Assembly (NCBI GenBank): GCA_035041965.1
Contig: JAPYMA010000651.1
Coordinates: 113,467-177,466, forward strand
DNA: 64,000 nucleotides
Reading direction: 5' to 3'
DNA from: Anisakis pegreffii
Lineage: Eukaryota > Nematoda > Chromadorea > Rhabditida > Anisakidae
The notes under the pieces were generated by a model. That model saw only the letters and a list, made by a program, of their open reading frames with translations, was not told the DNA's origin and ran no database searches. Positions 14,795-27,300 of the stretch are shown here, piece after piece (position 1 is the stretch's first letter; each line of letters starts with the position of its first letter). The position numbers and the translations under genes were made by a program.

Positions 14795-17700
14795 GTAAGC
14801 TTTGGTCACTTCTTTCCAAAATGTTTTCTGATTTAGACGAATAAATTATTGAACACCGTGAAATCAGCTTAAGCGATTGAATGATTGTGTGCGCATTGGT
14901 GTGTGTTTCAGTTGTAAACGACGATGTTAGTGCCATTAACGATAGCGTTTTTGATATGAAACGATATCGTGCCTACTGACAAGATTTATTATAAGTGCTG
15001 CACTTTTATTTATACGTTGGTCATCATTTATTTATCTCTTCATTTACCGAATGCAACTTTGTCTTACTTCGTCGGCTATGACAGTGACTCACTAGGTGAC
15101 ACGCAATTTTAAACGACTCTAAAGATTCAGCACGGGCGAGTCAACGGAAACAAATCGGAGTGTGCATTTGATAGGTAAGCTGTAAAGTTGTAAACATGAA
15201 ACGTTCCTCGTAAACATCAAACGTTCCCTCAACCACTGAACCGATTAGTCGAAGCTCAGTTTCGACAGTTTGGTCCCAAATAGATATATGGAATTGGTGG
15301 CAATGCAAGCAGCACACCACCAGAACCATGTGGCAAAACACAAACAGGATATATGTGTTCAAAATTGATTGAAAGTTCAGGAACATGTAAAAGGACAACA
15401 ACAGTCCTTTCGCTAAGCTGTAAGAAGAAAACTTAAGAGAGAAATTATATTAGTGAAAATTCATTCATCTATGACATCATTACGCAACTTTCTATCGCTA
15501 CACGGTAATTACTGCTATATTCTCAATGTTTTGCTTTTTTTTCCGTTGGACTTTTACTCCGACTAAGTTTATCCCTGATGGACTGATGGACACAAACTTT
15601 GTACCAAAAATGTTGCGTAGTTTATGTTGTTTAGACTTTAATTTTTTTTTGGACGTATGCAAGTTGATATTGTTGAGGCATGTTTATGTTTGGGCGATTC
15701 AAGCGATTAATTGCTTAGAACAAACTGTCAATAGGCATAATAATCTTTTGCTAGCAGAACAGCTGCCTGCTGAACGAATGATCATTTTCGTAAAGAATAA
15801 TAAACAATTATGTCTGGCGACGAGATTAGTGTCCGTCAATTATAAAATTCATTATAAAATTACATCTTAGAGAATACTCCTATCAAGCATTCAGATTTTC
15901 AGTTTTCTAATTATATGCATCATCAATTCATTCCATTAACATAATCCATCCTAGGTTCTAAAGCGTTCATCCAAATACTAATTCATTGTACAACCTTCCG
16001 GCAAAGGCATTCCCTCGTAGATGTTATTCAGACGCATGTCCACTCCTCTAATCATCTTTCGTTGTTCACCGCTCACTAACTCTCAAACAACCGAATGAAA
16101 TTCATTAATTTTTCATGAACGATATCTTACGATTAGCAAATTTTCCACATATAATCTGATGACATCACTCTCTTAAATAGCTAATTTTCGGATCGACGTA
16201 ACAGATGTGGATGATGTCATGCACAGTTCTCCATTACAGCATACTTTTTGGAACACTCAGCACTTTTTTTGGGATCATCATACCTATTGCTCATTACAAG
16301 TTTCGTTTTCTGAATTATTCAGGGAGGCGACGGAATGCTTGATTTTCTTACTGATTCACCATGTGCTTTTCCTATAATCACTTCCTTAACTCACTTTTCC
16401 ACTCATCATTCAACCAGTCGATTAATTGAACAATCAGTGAAACAATCGATCAAACAACCAATCAGTCCAGCCATTCTGAACGAACGAAATGCGAAATAAT
16501 GAGTTCACCACTCAAATGATCCTTTTGACTGCGGCTGTTTGCAGTTTAAGCTTGTTGGATGTGATTTTTTGCAATTCATGACTGTAACTGAACCTTGACG
16601 AGTTCAATTCGAGCAAACGATGTAATTCGATTGTTGAGCATAAATGCCTGCTTGAAGAACAATCGGTCACATGCATATATCGCTTTATGCGATGTTGAAA
16701 ATGCGTAATATGATGGCTTGAACGATTCACCGAAGGCAATTCTCGTCTACTTGATTGACAATTCTTGAGGAATGCATTGACGTTCTCATCAGCAGCATTC
16801 CCAATGAATTTCTTCAAATAATCAAGCAGTATTACATCAGCACTTTTTCAGACGGGCAACTCAAGCAAAAAATTCGCAATCAAGCATGTTTCTAGTCGAA
16901 ATTGCCTATCAACGAACGCGTAAAATTGTTAAATTGCATGTGAAATTGCAGTGATTGTTGCTTTCATTTCGTTCATAACCGTCCCTCCAGTGAAATGAAA
17001 CGGCAATATTTCTGAAAGTCATGCTCACAGTTCACTTCGTAATCGACAGCAACTGGTTCGAAGGTTTCAGCATGAATAAATCCGGATGTGGAATATGCCT
17101 GGCTGGAACTTTTGAGATTGCCGCACTCGACTCGTTGAATATTGTATTTGACGAGGCATTCGAAGAGTGCTTGAATTTACTGATGACTAGTTGCGATGCA
17201 TGTGCATTCGATCATCTCGAAATGCTCTCTAGTATGAACTCGATCATAAAATGAAAATTTTTCGTTTTTAGATTGGATTTATGCATATCAATGAATTATG
17301 TGCGTTGATTGAGTATTTCTAGTGGACGATGTTTAGTAATATGTGCAAGCATGCAGCTGAATATAGAATTGAACTATTTGAGAAGGTTTATTTCTGAACA
17401 CGCATTTCTCATCTACAAGAAAAGCTTTCAAATCAGTCATTTCCAAAAGCATTCAGTGGCTTTGGACTGTTCTTCTGTTTTTTGATTTATTAATCTCAAT
17501 TCCAACTCCTCTCAATCTTTTCATGCGTCTGCTTACTTTAAAAATTCATTATTTTATCATTAAAATTTGACCATTGCCTATGATTTGTCTTCATAATTGC
17601 GATATCGTTCTGGAGCCGTACCTGTTTGTACCTTCTGACTTCTTATCGTTATTCAACACTGTCGCTAATGTGTTTTTTGCTGACAAAAGGGATACTGAAG

Positions 17701-20700
17701 GTGATTGGTTGGTGTGTGCCTCGGTTGTGAATTCATATCTGAAATTGTTGACTTCAATGTCAACTCCATAATTACAGTGATCACTGAACACTACTAGCCA
17801 AATAATTTACACTCGCTCTATAAACTGACGGAAAAACGCCATTTTGATTTGAAATTGAATGGACATTGAGCTGAATTTTTGTTGCATGTTTTTGCTTGTT
17901 CCTTCTTTTTTTGAATATGCTCTGTCTTTCTATAATCATATAATCAATATGAGCATCTAATATGTTGCAAAATTGCAACGAACTTAAATAGATGAAAGTG
18001 TTAAATTCACGATGAGAGTCAAATGATACGTTCTCCCTAAAATATTGTTTGTGAAAATTGTGAACGGAATAAGTGAACAACTAGTAAACTAGTAAAGTAA
18101 AGAACAGGGATCACTAGCGCTCGAGGAGCATGCTTACAACAAGCCATTCAGTGGATTAAATTATCTTCTGTCAGTGGAATCCTTTGTCATTCTCGTCGAG
18201 ATGCGTTGTTGTCTCGTCGAGATAATGCGCAGCAGTCATCGTGTTCCAGTCATTCAGCATTCACCTAATTGTGCATTATTCACTAGCACAAATCACCAAA
18301 TTACACTCCAAAAAGTATTTCAATAATCTCTTTTGCATTCGAAGCACAACAGTGGCGTGCTTTTGAAATATTGATATGGCCATATCAATGCAACGAACGG
18401 AAACAAATATCCAATTACCCATTCTTGCATGCGTTGTATTTTGAATATTGCTCGAATGGCCGAGCGATCAGAACTCTTCATAAATTATGCATTATATCCA
18501 GAATTGTTGCGAGGTATTAAACAAGGCTCAGGCACTATGAGTGTGGTTACTGATATTAGAAGGAAATCCTAGATAAATGTTCCGATGTGATATGCAGAAT
18601 ATTTTGACTTACTGAGAATATTTTGCTGAGAGTCTGATTGCTTGCAACAGTGTGGTAAAATGATGAAGAGAAATTTCGCAAATGAGAAAATGAGAGAGAG
18701 CAACGATGAAAAATCATTTGAAAGATCGCGTATTTTGGCAGTTCCAAGCCGAACATCAAGTATTAATTCATTTATAAATTCTCAGTAGTCGTTCAGTCAT
18801 TTGTGCACATACACGCTCAAAAGCAATGCTTCATTTGCTGCTAGTCGATCCATGGATGATACTCCCAACGAGATCTCATTCATGCGTCTGAGAAGCTAAT
18901 CAAATTTTAACTGACGTAAGAAACACAATTTTGTGGACTTTGCTGTATCACCAAAGCCTCGGGCATTCCGACGAATTTTTGCCAACCGATGTGTGATAGG
19001 CCAAATTCAATTGAATTGAAAGCCACCTCTCTGTGTGCACAAATATTCGTACCTGTAAAAGCATCCTAATATAATATCACTTCGCATTAAACATCTTCAT
19101 CAACTGCATATAAATGTTTAATAATGCATAGTCGATGGTGGATTGATTCCAACGAACAGCGAATAATTAGTCACTTGAGCAGTTCGCCTTCCTTGCATTC
19201 ATTCATTTTTCATTAGATAAATTCGCTGCGAACTTTGCATTTCCTCTCAGTTATCAATCATCATCAACACTGTGATGTGCTGCTACGCATGCATTGTTTT
19301 CTGTTTCATATTCACGATCTTAACTCACTGAAGCAGTTACGCGGAAACCGACCGACTTGGAAAGAGATCTTCCTTGTTGATACAACAATCATCTGATGAT
19401 CAAATACACCAGTTGAATATTCACTCGTTGACGAAATGGCGATCGCGCATTTCACGTATCAGTCGTTTACACGTGATTAACAACAACTACTTGACTTCTG
19501 ATTTGTCTGGCTCGAGACGAAATCTACCGAATAATTGCAAAATAATCAATGCAAAATATCTGATTGCACCAATTGTTCTCTTCGAGCTGAATATGTCTTC
19601 CTAAATGAACTTTATCAATGTGTATTCACCGACAACAGGAGAATGCTCTTATTTCGATGAAATTTGAATCGCTATCATTACTGCTGCCAGCCATCTGTTG
19701 AAGCGAGCGACCATAAACAACTCTCGAATGTTAAAAATCATCAAAAGCACTCATATTTTTTTTAGGTAATCGAAGATCACACACACATTTCAATCCAACA
19801 TTCTGATATTCCTCATTTTACTGTTGCATCCATCCATCCATCCAGAATGCTCATATCATTTCGTTTATGAGCAATTATGCGATATTTATGCACTTTTGCT
19901 CACCTCTAGCTGTTACGTTCAGCAGCTACTGCTGTATTTTACGTGCTTAATTGGAACGGAATAAATTGTTGTTCTTGAAAATTTAATTGAGCAGAAACTG
20001 AAAATTGAAAATTGATTCGAGCTTGTTACTCAACGACGCTCAATTAATCAACCATTTAATTGAGCCAATATCTTGTGGATGATTAGTCTATGAATTCACC
20101 GATTGGTTCTGCGAACGAATAGCATTAAGCAAAAAAGCAACATTCACACCTACACGACTCGGTAATTTCTTTTTGAAATACAACACCTCGATCGATATTT
20201 ATTGTATTTGCGACTGAAACAAACCCAGTTGCATCAAAGAGGATAGTAGATTCAACAAGATTTAAGACCAAAGAAACACTGAAAAGAATTCGATTAAAGC
20301 GATAAAATTTTGAGACGGATGATCCGGATGATCTTAGTTAATTTATTCACTTTTCCGATGTTCCACAAAAAAAGCGTTGATCGCTTCTGTGAACGATCGA
20401 TGATCAGTGGAATAAGAAATGACAAGAAAGTAATCTCACTGGAATATTGAATTGTGAGTGTGGCCGCAGCTGTTCGAAGCGACGATTAAGGAAACAATTC
20501 ATTTAAAGACTTTGAAAGCAGCTCGGGAATTCAATTAGATTGAGAAGAAACGAATGAAACGCTCGTATACTACTTCACTTCTTCACCACAATTCAAACCA
20601 ATAACAATTGCCCTCGTCAGCAAATGCTCTCGTGAAGAAGACGTACGAGTCGAAGAACGCTGTTGTGTTGCAAATTTTCAAGCTGTTGATTGCAATCCAG

Positions 20701-20770
20701 TGGATCTGCTGTCACCTTGCATCGCTACTCTTCAACTGCTTCCAATCGCTAAAAACTACTCTCCATCAAA
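14795..20770. other. Non-coding stretch, possibly intron
   Basis: No exon chain was found on either strand. A 77-codon frame at 17021-17254 (+) has a Cys-containing acidic peptide but no splice or family support. If the upstream receptor exons are real, this is a long first intron. Otherwise it is intergenic. Confidence 0.45.
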
Positions 20771-20872
20771 ATGGATGACTTCAACTCATACTTTCATAAT
20801 CGCACTTACCGAGATGCAATTCTCGAGCAGGAACATCTGATTTTGGAGTCGAGAACGTTATTCAGTATCGAG
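20771..20872 (+). CDS. Candidate alternative first exon of the receptor gene (34 codons)
   Basis: The context CAAAATGG gives a good start. Thirty-four codons then run in phase 0 to GAG|gtgagt, a near-perfect donor. The peptide is polar and acidic with an Asn-Arg-Thr sequon at residue 10 and no hydrophobic segment, so it resembles the extracellular N-terminus of a receptor. Its phase matches the receptor exon at 27734. I checked the nearby hydrophobic frame at 21953 as a possible partner and its phase does not fit. Co-transcription with the receptor is inferred. Confidence 0.45.
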
Positions 20873-23800
20873 GTGAGTCACCACCTAATGAACGGTGCTT
20901 AACTTCGAAGCATCGTGATTTCTAGCTAAAATATAATTTATTTTTTGCAGTGAAATTCGGTACTCCTCTAAGCATACTCTTCTTTTTTTGAAATAAGAAT
21001 TTAACATCAATCGAACGTGTTTTCTAGTAAACTAGCTATGCGATGAAAACTATTCTTTGTTATGAAACTCGAATGAGTGATGGAAATTTGTCGCAAATTT
21101 CACTAAATTTTTTCAAGTTATTGGACTGGTAATGAAATAGGATAGTGAATTCCCATGATGAATGGCTGCTAAATAAGATTTTTGCGGGCGGCTTCAGTGT
21201 GCAAGATTTTTCACAGTAACGCAAGAGATGATGCGGCAAAGCAATTAAATTAAAATTAAGATTAAATTAAGATTCGCATTTTCGAGTGATTCAATTGAAA
21301 TGAAACACAACCCGATTCATCATATTATTGACCAGTATTCATCTATTTTTTTCTCACTGAAGTCAATCTCGTAAAGTGCTTCTTCATCTTGTCCTCATGA
21401 CGAACATCAATATTCTTTGGTCAAAACATAAAAAGTTCCTCACGTGTAGTGAACTGACTGAGATTTCCCAAAATTAGTCAAGTGACAGTATTTTTTTGCG
21501 ATGTGATAGCATTTGATTTAGGAAAAAAGTAGTTGTAGATTGCAAATAACACAACACGAGGTTTTTGCTGATAACAGAAAGGCATTCTTGAGTGTGCTTA
21601 CTTGTGATAACGTTGACTGGCACCATCAGTCGCCATTAGATTATTGCTTTTTGATCGATATCATTGATATTTTGTCAGATAAGATCAAACGGTTAACAAG
21701 CGCAAAAACCTGTGGAATGAAGATGTTGCATGGCATATGTTCTTTCGGTGTCTTGACATGGTTTCTTGACATGATTTTATTTCTTCTAAGCATTCTACTA
21801 GTTGAGCTTTAATTGATATTTGCTCGTAATTATTCAGCTAATTTGAAGTAGTTAATGAGATGATTTTAATATTTTTGAGAAAGAGTGGAAACAGAGTTAA
21901 ATTGAACGCCTGAGAACTCCTCCCATTCGACATCTATTCAGTCAACCTACTCATGCTTAAAGGATCATTTGTAGTTAGCATCGCAGTTGGAATTCAATTC
22001 ATTCTGAGATTCATCATGACCGTTGTAATGATCTCTCGAATTCTAGGTGACCACTTCGCATTTGACATCAACTGTTCAGTTCTTTCTCGCATTGTTTGTT
22101 CATTGCCGTTGTTCCTACACTTTGCACGTTCTTTTCGTGTTCTGATGAATACTTCAGTTCAATGGAAATTTTTCTTCGTATATCCAAAAAAACCTGCATA
22201 ACATAGCTTCCAGCGATACATGTGTTGCTATAAGCCAGATTGCCAGATCAATATTCATCACATTTCGAACTGAATTTGATCAATACAGATCAACTGCGAT
22301 CACCATGAGAATTACATGATTTCAATTAAAGTATAACATCGCATTGGAGAATTCTTATTTTCACAATAACAATGAAGCGAATTGCTTTTATTACACCTTT
22401 AATGCACCTTTAATTGAACATATATCCATAGAGGTTCCATCTTGTGAGCTTATTTGCTGCATCTGAATAATCTCATCGACTTGAAGCAGAATATGTTGAA
22501 TTTGTTCGTTGAAATTACCAGTTTGATAAACTGATATACTCAATTTCTTAAAATATCTCTTCAAAGCCAGTCATTGATTTGAACAACGGAATTCTTTTGT
22601 TAACAACGAAATTTTTTGTCAACATTTTGAACTAATGAGGCACTTAGATGAATCACTTAAACACCTGCATAGATGTAAGACAATGTATTGTGTTGCTCTT
22701 TAACGATGTAGCTATAAACATTCTAAGAGCTGTGCAACTGTGTAATTTTTGCAATGGAAACGATCATAAAATACAATCGAGGATTTGACAATAAGATGAG
22801 GTATTATACCACGCAAAAAATGCAAACCTCTCAAGTAAAAAGCACTCCTCAAAACAATGCCATTCATCCATCATGTATACAATTTTCTCAGTTCTTCTAT
22901 TCCAACCTTTCTCTCCTCCACATGAACACAAACAATCATTAGCAGCAAAATTTTGTTCTCTTCGTTTTTTCTTCTCGCTCCTGCTAGTCCATTCGAGAGT
23001 GCAATAAATTTTTGCTGGTAATTTTTTTCTGGAGCAAAGTATTCATTTTCAGTGATGCTTATTTTGCGTTGGTTCTGTGAATTGATGGTTTGCAAAAAGA
23101 CGAATTGTGTTTGAAGTGACTGACCCATTCTAAACAAACCATATGGCTGCGTGATTTCACATTTTCGAAGGAATATGCTCGTCGGTATTTGGTCTGTTTG
23201 CATTTGTGAACGAAACAACTCATGTTCTCGGTGGACTGCAACTGATCCCTCTCCAACTCCACCGCAGAAGCTCGCTCAGGCAAATCTCTGTTGAAAAATG
23301 CTTAACTGGGAATCGTTCAGCTTATCGAATCGAATGAAAGAAATGTTTAGTCAGGTTTTTTTTAGAAAATCTTGTCACGCAGTCATGATGGCGCAGTTTA
23401 CCATTTCTTGAGCAATCTAAATTTTCAATGAAGAGTTCGTTGTTCTCCGTTGAAACACACCAAGAAAATTGCCTCCAAACAATTATTTGAGCAATCATCC
23501 TTGGAGGTTTCCGAAAAAAACATCTTTTCGTTATATTCCGTGAATCGCTCGCTTTCCTAGTGCTCTCATCCTGCTCACCCCGAGAATGGCAACACGCGTA
23601 TGTCATCCTCGGATTTGCTGATTTTTGAATTTTTGTTCTGTTTTGACGAAGTCCTCTTCATATTCCGCCATATCGCTGCTAGTTGTGAGTAATGACGGTA
23701 TGACTTTTTTGTTTCTGTAGAATTACGCTGCGTCTAATTTTGCAGTTGTGTTGCACTCGATTGAAATTCATTGAAATTACACACTGAAGGTCTCGGAATG

Positions 23801-24338
23801 GCGATCTTGAATCCATATCCAATTCATGAACCGATTTTATTATTAGAATAAGACATTGATGTAATTATTGTGAATGTAGTGATGCTATTGTTCGGTGAGC
23901 TATATGCTCAATCTTATGATGGCAATATAATCTACTACTAGGTTTTATCAGCGGTTTCGTTAAACGTCTAGATCATGGGAGGGTAGGAGAACTTACCTAC
24001 CTTTGGGTAATTTGAGGAAGTCAGAGGGTTACAGGGGAATCGGGAAGGTAGTTCTGACGTTATGCGTGGAAGTAGTAAATTATTGTAGCGACAGGGGGAC
24101 AGGGAGCAGTGACGGCCTGCCAGACCATCGAAGAGGGTAATGGGGCACTGGAACGTGGGGATCGCTGGTCTAGATCAGTAGTATTGCATGCGAAATATTT
24201 GTTGTAAATGAACCAAGCGATCTTGGTCGATGCTTCAATGATCTTTTAATACGATATCTCAGGTGTTGAGTTGTGCTCGGTATCACCTGCAATATCACTT
24301 GCCATATTGACAGCTACATATTTGATTTGAACTGAAAC
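20873..24338. other. Non-coding stretch upstream of the receptor
   Basis: No supported gene. A hydrophobic 82-codon frame at 21953-22201 (+) and a 115-codon frame at 22871-23218 (-) lack splice and family support. The G-rich insertion at 23976-24167 is listed separately. This probably holds promoter sequence for the 24339 first exon, but I recognise no core promoter element. Confidence 0.45.
23966..24177. mobile_element. G-rich 192-base insertion flanked by 10-base direct repeats
   Basis: GTCTAGATCA occurs at 23966-23975 and again at 24168-24177. The 192 bases between them are rich in G and GA runs on the + strand, unlike the AT-rich surroundings. Direct flanking repeats around a compositionally foreign segment suggest a small non-autonomous insertion with a target-site duplication. 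I see no terminal inverted repeat and no coding frame, and I do not recognise the family. Confidence 0.45.
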
Positions 24339-27300
24339 ATGAATGATTCTGAAGTGAATTATGAGCACTATTTGATGAAATTGTTTGACGACGAGTGCTC
24401 ACGCTCCAACAATACAACGACCATCATTTACCTTAGAGGAAATCGTCGCGATCCGGTAAGTTCATTCCAGGCTGTCAATCGCACTCTTTGCTGCTCATCA
24501 TTCTCGAAATCAACCTTGCTCAACAGATTCAAGCAAGGCACAATCTACCTAAAGACATATTATATGACGGACAGCTTGTCTGACGGATAGTTTGCCTAAC
24601 TTACGGTTTTTAATGGATATTTCGCCTAACAGGCAAGCTGTTCCTTAGGCAAACTGTCGCTAAGCAAAATGTCTTTAGGCAGACTGACCGGTCACGCTTT
24701 ATCAGTAGTCATAGTCTTTCACTGATTACGAGTATAATGAAAAGGATTCATTGTTGAAAGCGAACGGATCATGTTCAGGAAGCGAGAAGATTGTTTGGAT
24801 GTTAAGGTTCTCTTTATTTATTGATTCGATCAGCAATCACGACTTAATATCAGCATTTACCGCACTGTTGTCATTCAGATCGTAAACATCATCTTCTTCG
24901 TTGCTGATTGAATGTTGATCAATTAATTAATGATCCCAGGGAGGAGAGGGACTACAATGCATTGCCAATCAACACAATAAAATTTCCAAAGAATTCCCAA
25001 CGAGACATCACAGTTCCAACGAGACAATTCCTTGAAATTACACATGGTCTCGGATGGTGATTTTTTTTTTTTGCTACTGAATGAAAGATCAGTAGCAAAG
25101 AGTGCGTTCAGTGATGTTAATTAGAAAATTATGTTAAAAGTACATGTTGATTTGATGAGCTTTCATCATTTACTCACTGCTTGATTAACATTATTTATGA
25201 TAGAACTACAACGAGTTCATCAAATTAGCATCAACTATAATTCCGTACAACTTTTTGTAGTTTAGGATACGAATCAAATGTGATCATTTATCCATTGCTT
25301 CCTCACTGTTTGATTGATGACCGTGTGAAATGTGTCTAATGAAGTCAATCATTCCAAAATAAACATATGTTGAGAATGATATTGTCTCATGAGAAAAAAA
25401 GATATTATCTCATTATTCTGTTAAACAAACGTCTGTGGAGATGCTTTTTACGCAATCAAATCGATGAGGAGGCTACTGTGGATAAACATCAGAAAAAGAT
25501 TTTAGCGCACTTACAAACTGTCATAATTGCATGGTCGAAATCCGTATATGAATCATGCTAAAAGCTGACGCTTCACGGAGATATTTTAGTGTTAAGAAGT
25601 GTTGCAAGCTTTTTAGAATATTAAAACTGACCACATGGAACGAACGAATGTTCGATTGATCACCCGATCACATTCAGCTGCCTCATAGCAATAATTCTTT
25701 TTGATGAATCTAATCACTGGTCTCATATAACGCGCTCACTTGAGTGTATCTAAAAGTGCTTAGTTGAATGTGATTCGTTTGATGAGTCTAATGTCATATG
25801 GCGGCAGCAATAAATATTGAACATTAAAACAGTCATTTCATTAGACTACTCGCAATGGATACGATATCAGATGCACATACTTCATTGTGTTTCTTCATCA
25901 TCACAAAAAAAATTCATTCAACAATTGCATCAAAAATAAGAGAGAAAAAGTGAAGATTGTTAAAAGTAATTTCTGTAATGTTAAGAATGTGACATGCAGT
26001 GTACGATTAGACCAAATACACTGAAATGAAAGGATTCTGCGTGTGGTTTGAAGGTTTTTCTTATGAATTTTTCCGGGATGCATCAAATGAAGATGCTGAA
26101 TGAGCCAGACATTTCTTTAACTTTTGTGGTCCGCATTATTAAATTAGCAGTCAAGTCCATATATTGAATTAACTTACGTTACTGGATTCAGCACGACCAT
26201 AATTTTAGTAGTTCGATCAATTTATTTGTGAACATCATATCATATACATTTTCGGTAGATGATTTTCCAATGCTTGTATAGAGTACAATTCTGAATGTTC
26301 CGCATTTCATTCCGCTTGAGCAACTTCGATGAGGCTTGAAAGTGCAGATTACTCCAAAATAAATTTTATTCTTAATGGAACGGATGCTCTAGGAATACTG
26401 ATGTGCAGTCATCATAAAACTGCTACGACTTTATGAAGTTGTTATGCTCTGACGGTATTGCGACACAGAGTTTGAATAATTCGGTTGAATTGTTTTGCAT
26501 CGCTGTTTATGACTGGTGGAATCAACTTTTCGTATGAGTATTCTCTATGAATTTTAGTCAATTACATACGACTTATCTTGCAAAAAGAAAAGAGGATGAC
26601 TTAAAAGATTTATGGGGTCGGTAGTTAAGCAGAAGCAATTGAGAAAGAAGAAGTACTTCTGCGCATAATTGTGCCACACCAAGCAATTTTCATGGTAATG
26701 TTAGGAAGATAGGCATTGGAAAATTGACGTCCGTTAGTTTTCGGGTTATTCAAATTCAGATATGACTACTGCACTTAGTCTTTGAGGGCAATTTTGAGGT
26801 ATTAGTTCCAATAACTGCATGAATGAACAATTCGCAATGCCAACAAAGCACTGAAAACGACCGTGTTGAACGGAGTTGGGTCGGAAGCCAATGAAAACAA
26901 TCCATTTATTGCCGACTTTAAGGCTCAACTAATTCATGATACGTGGCCTTTCCTAGCCACCTTTCTAAACTGATTCAAGCAAGCAAAACTTATGTTTTTA
27001 TCGATCATTTTTGATCTCTTTTTGTCGGCAACAGATCGAACACGATTAGTTGCGATGCTTTTTGCAATCGGATGTCCTTTCCAAACAGCCGCAGGGCATT
27101 TGGAATCGAATTCATTGCACTCACATGATTCAATTAAGAATCGAGTCTCTGAACATGTCGTGCTCATGTCAGCAAGAAGCATATAACGCAGTTTCCTTTT
27201 CTGACTATTTTATGAGTGTTTTTTTTGTTGCATGAATATGATATATTCCAATGAATTGCTGAGGAAGAAATGGAGGAAATGACGTGAAAATTTGAAATTC

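Noticed and set aside
21953..22201. Hydrophobic 82-codon frame as a receptor helix exon
   Set aside because: The acceptor at TATTCAG gives a phase that does not fit the exon at 20771-20872, and no receptor motif is present.
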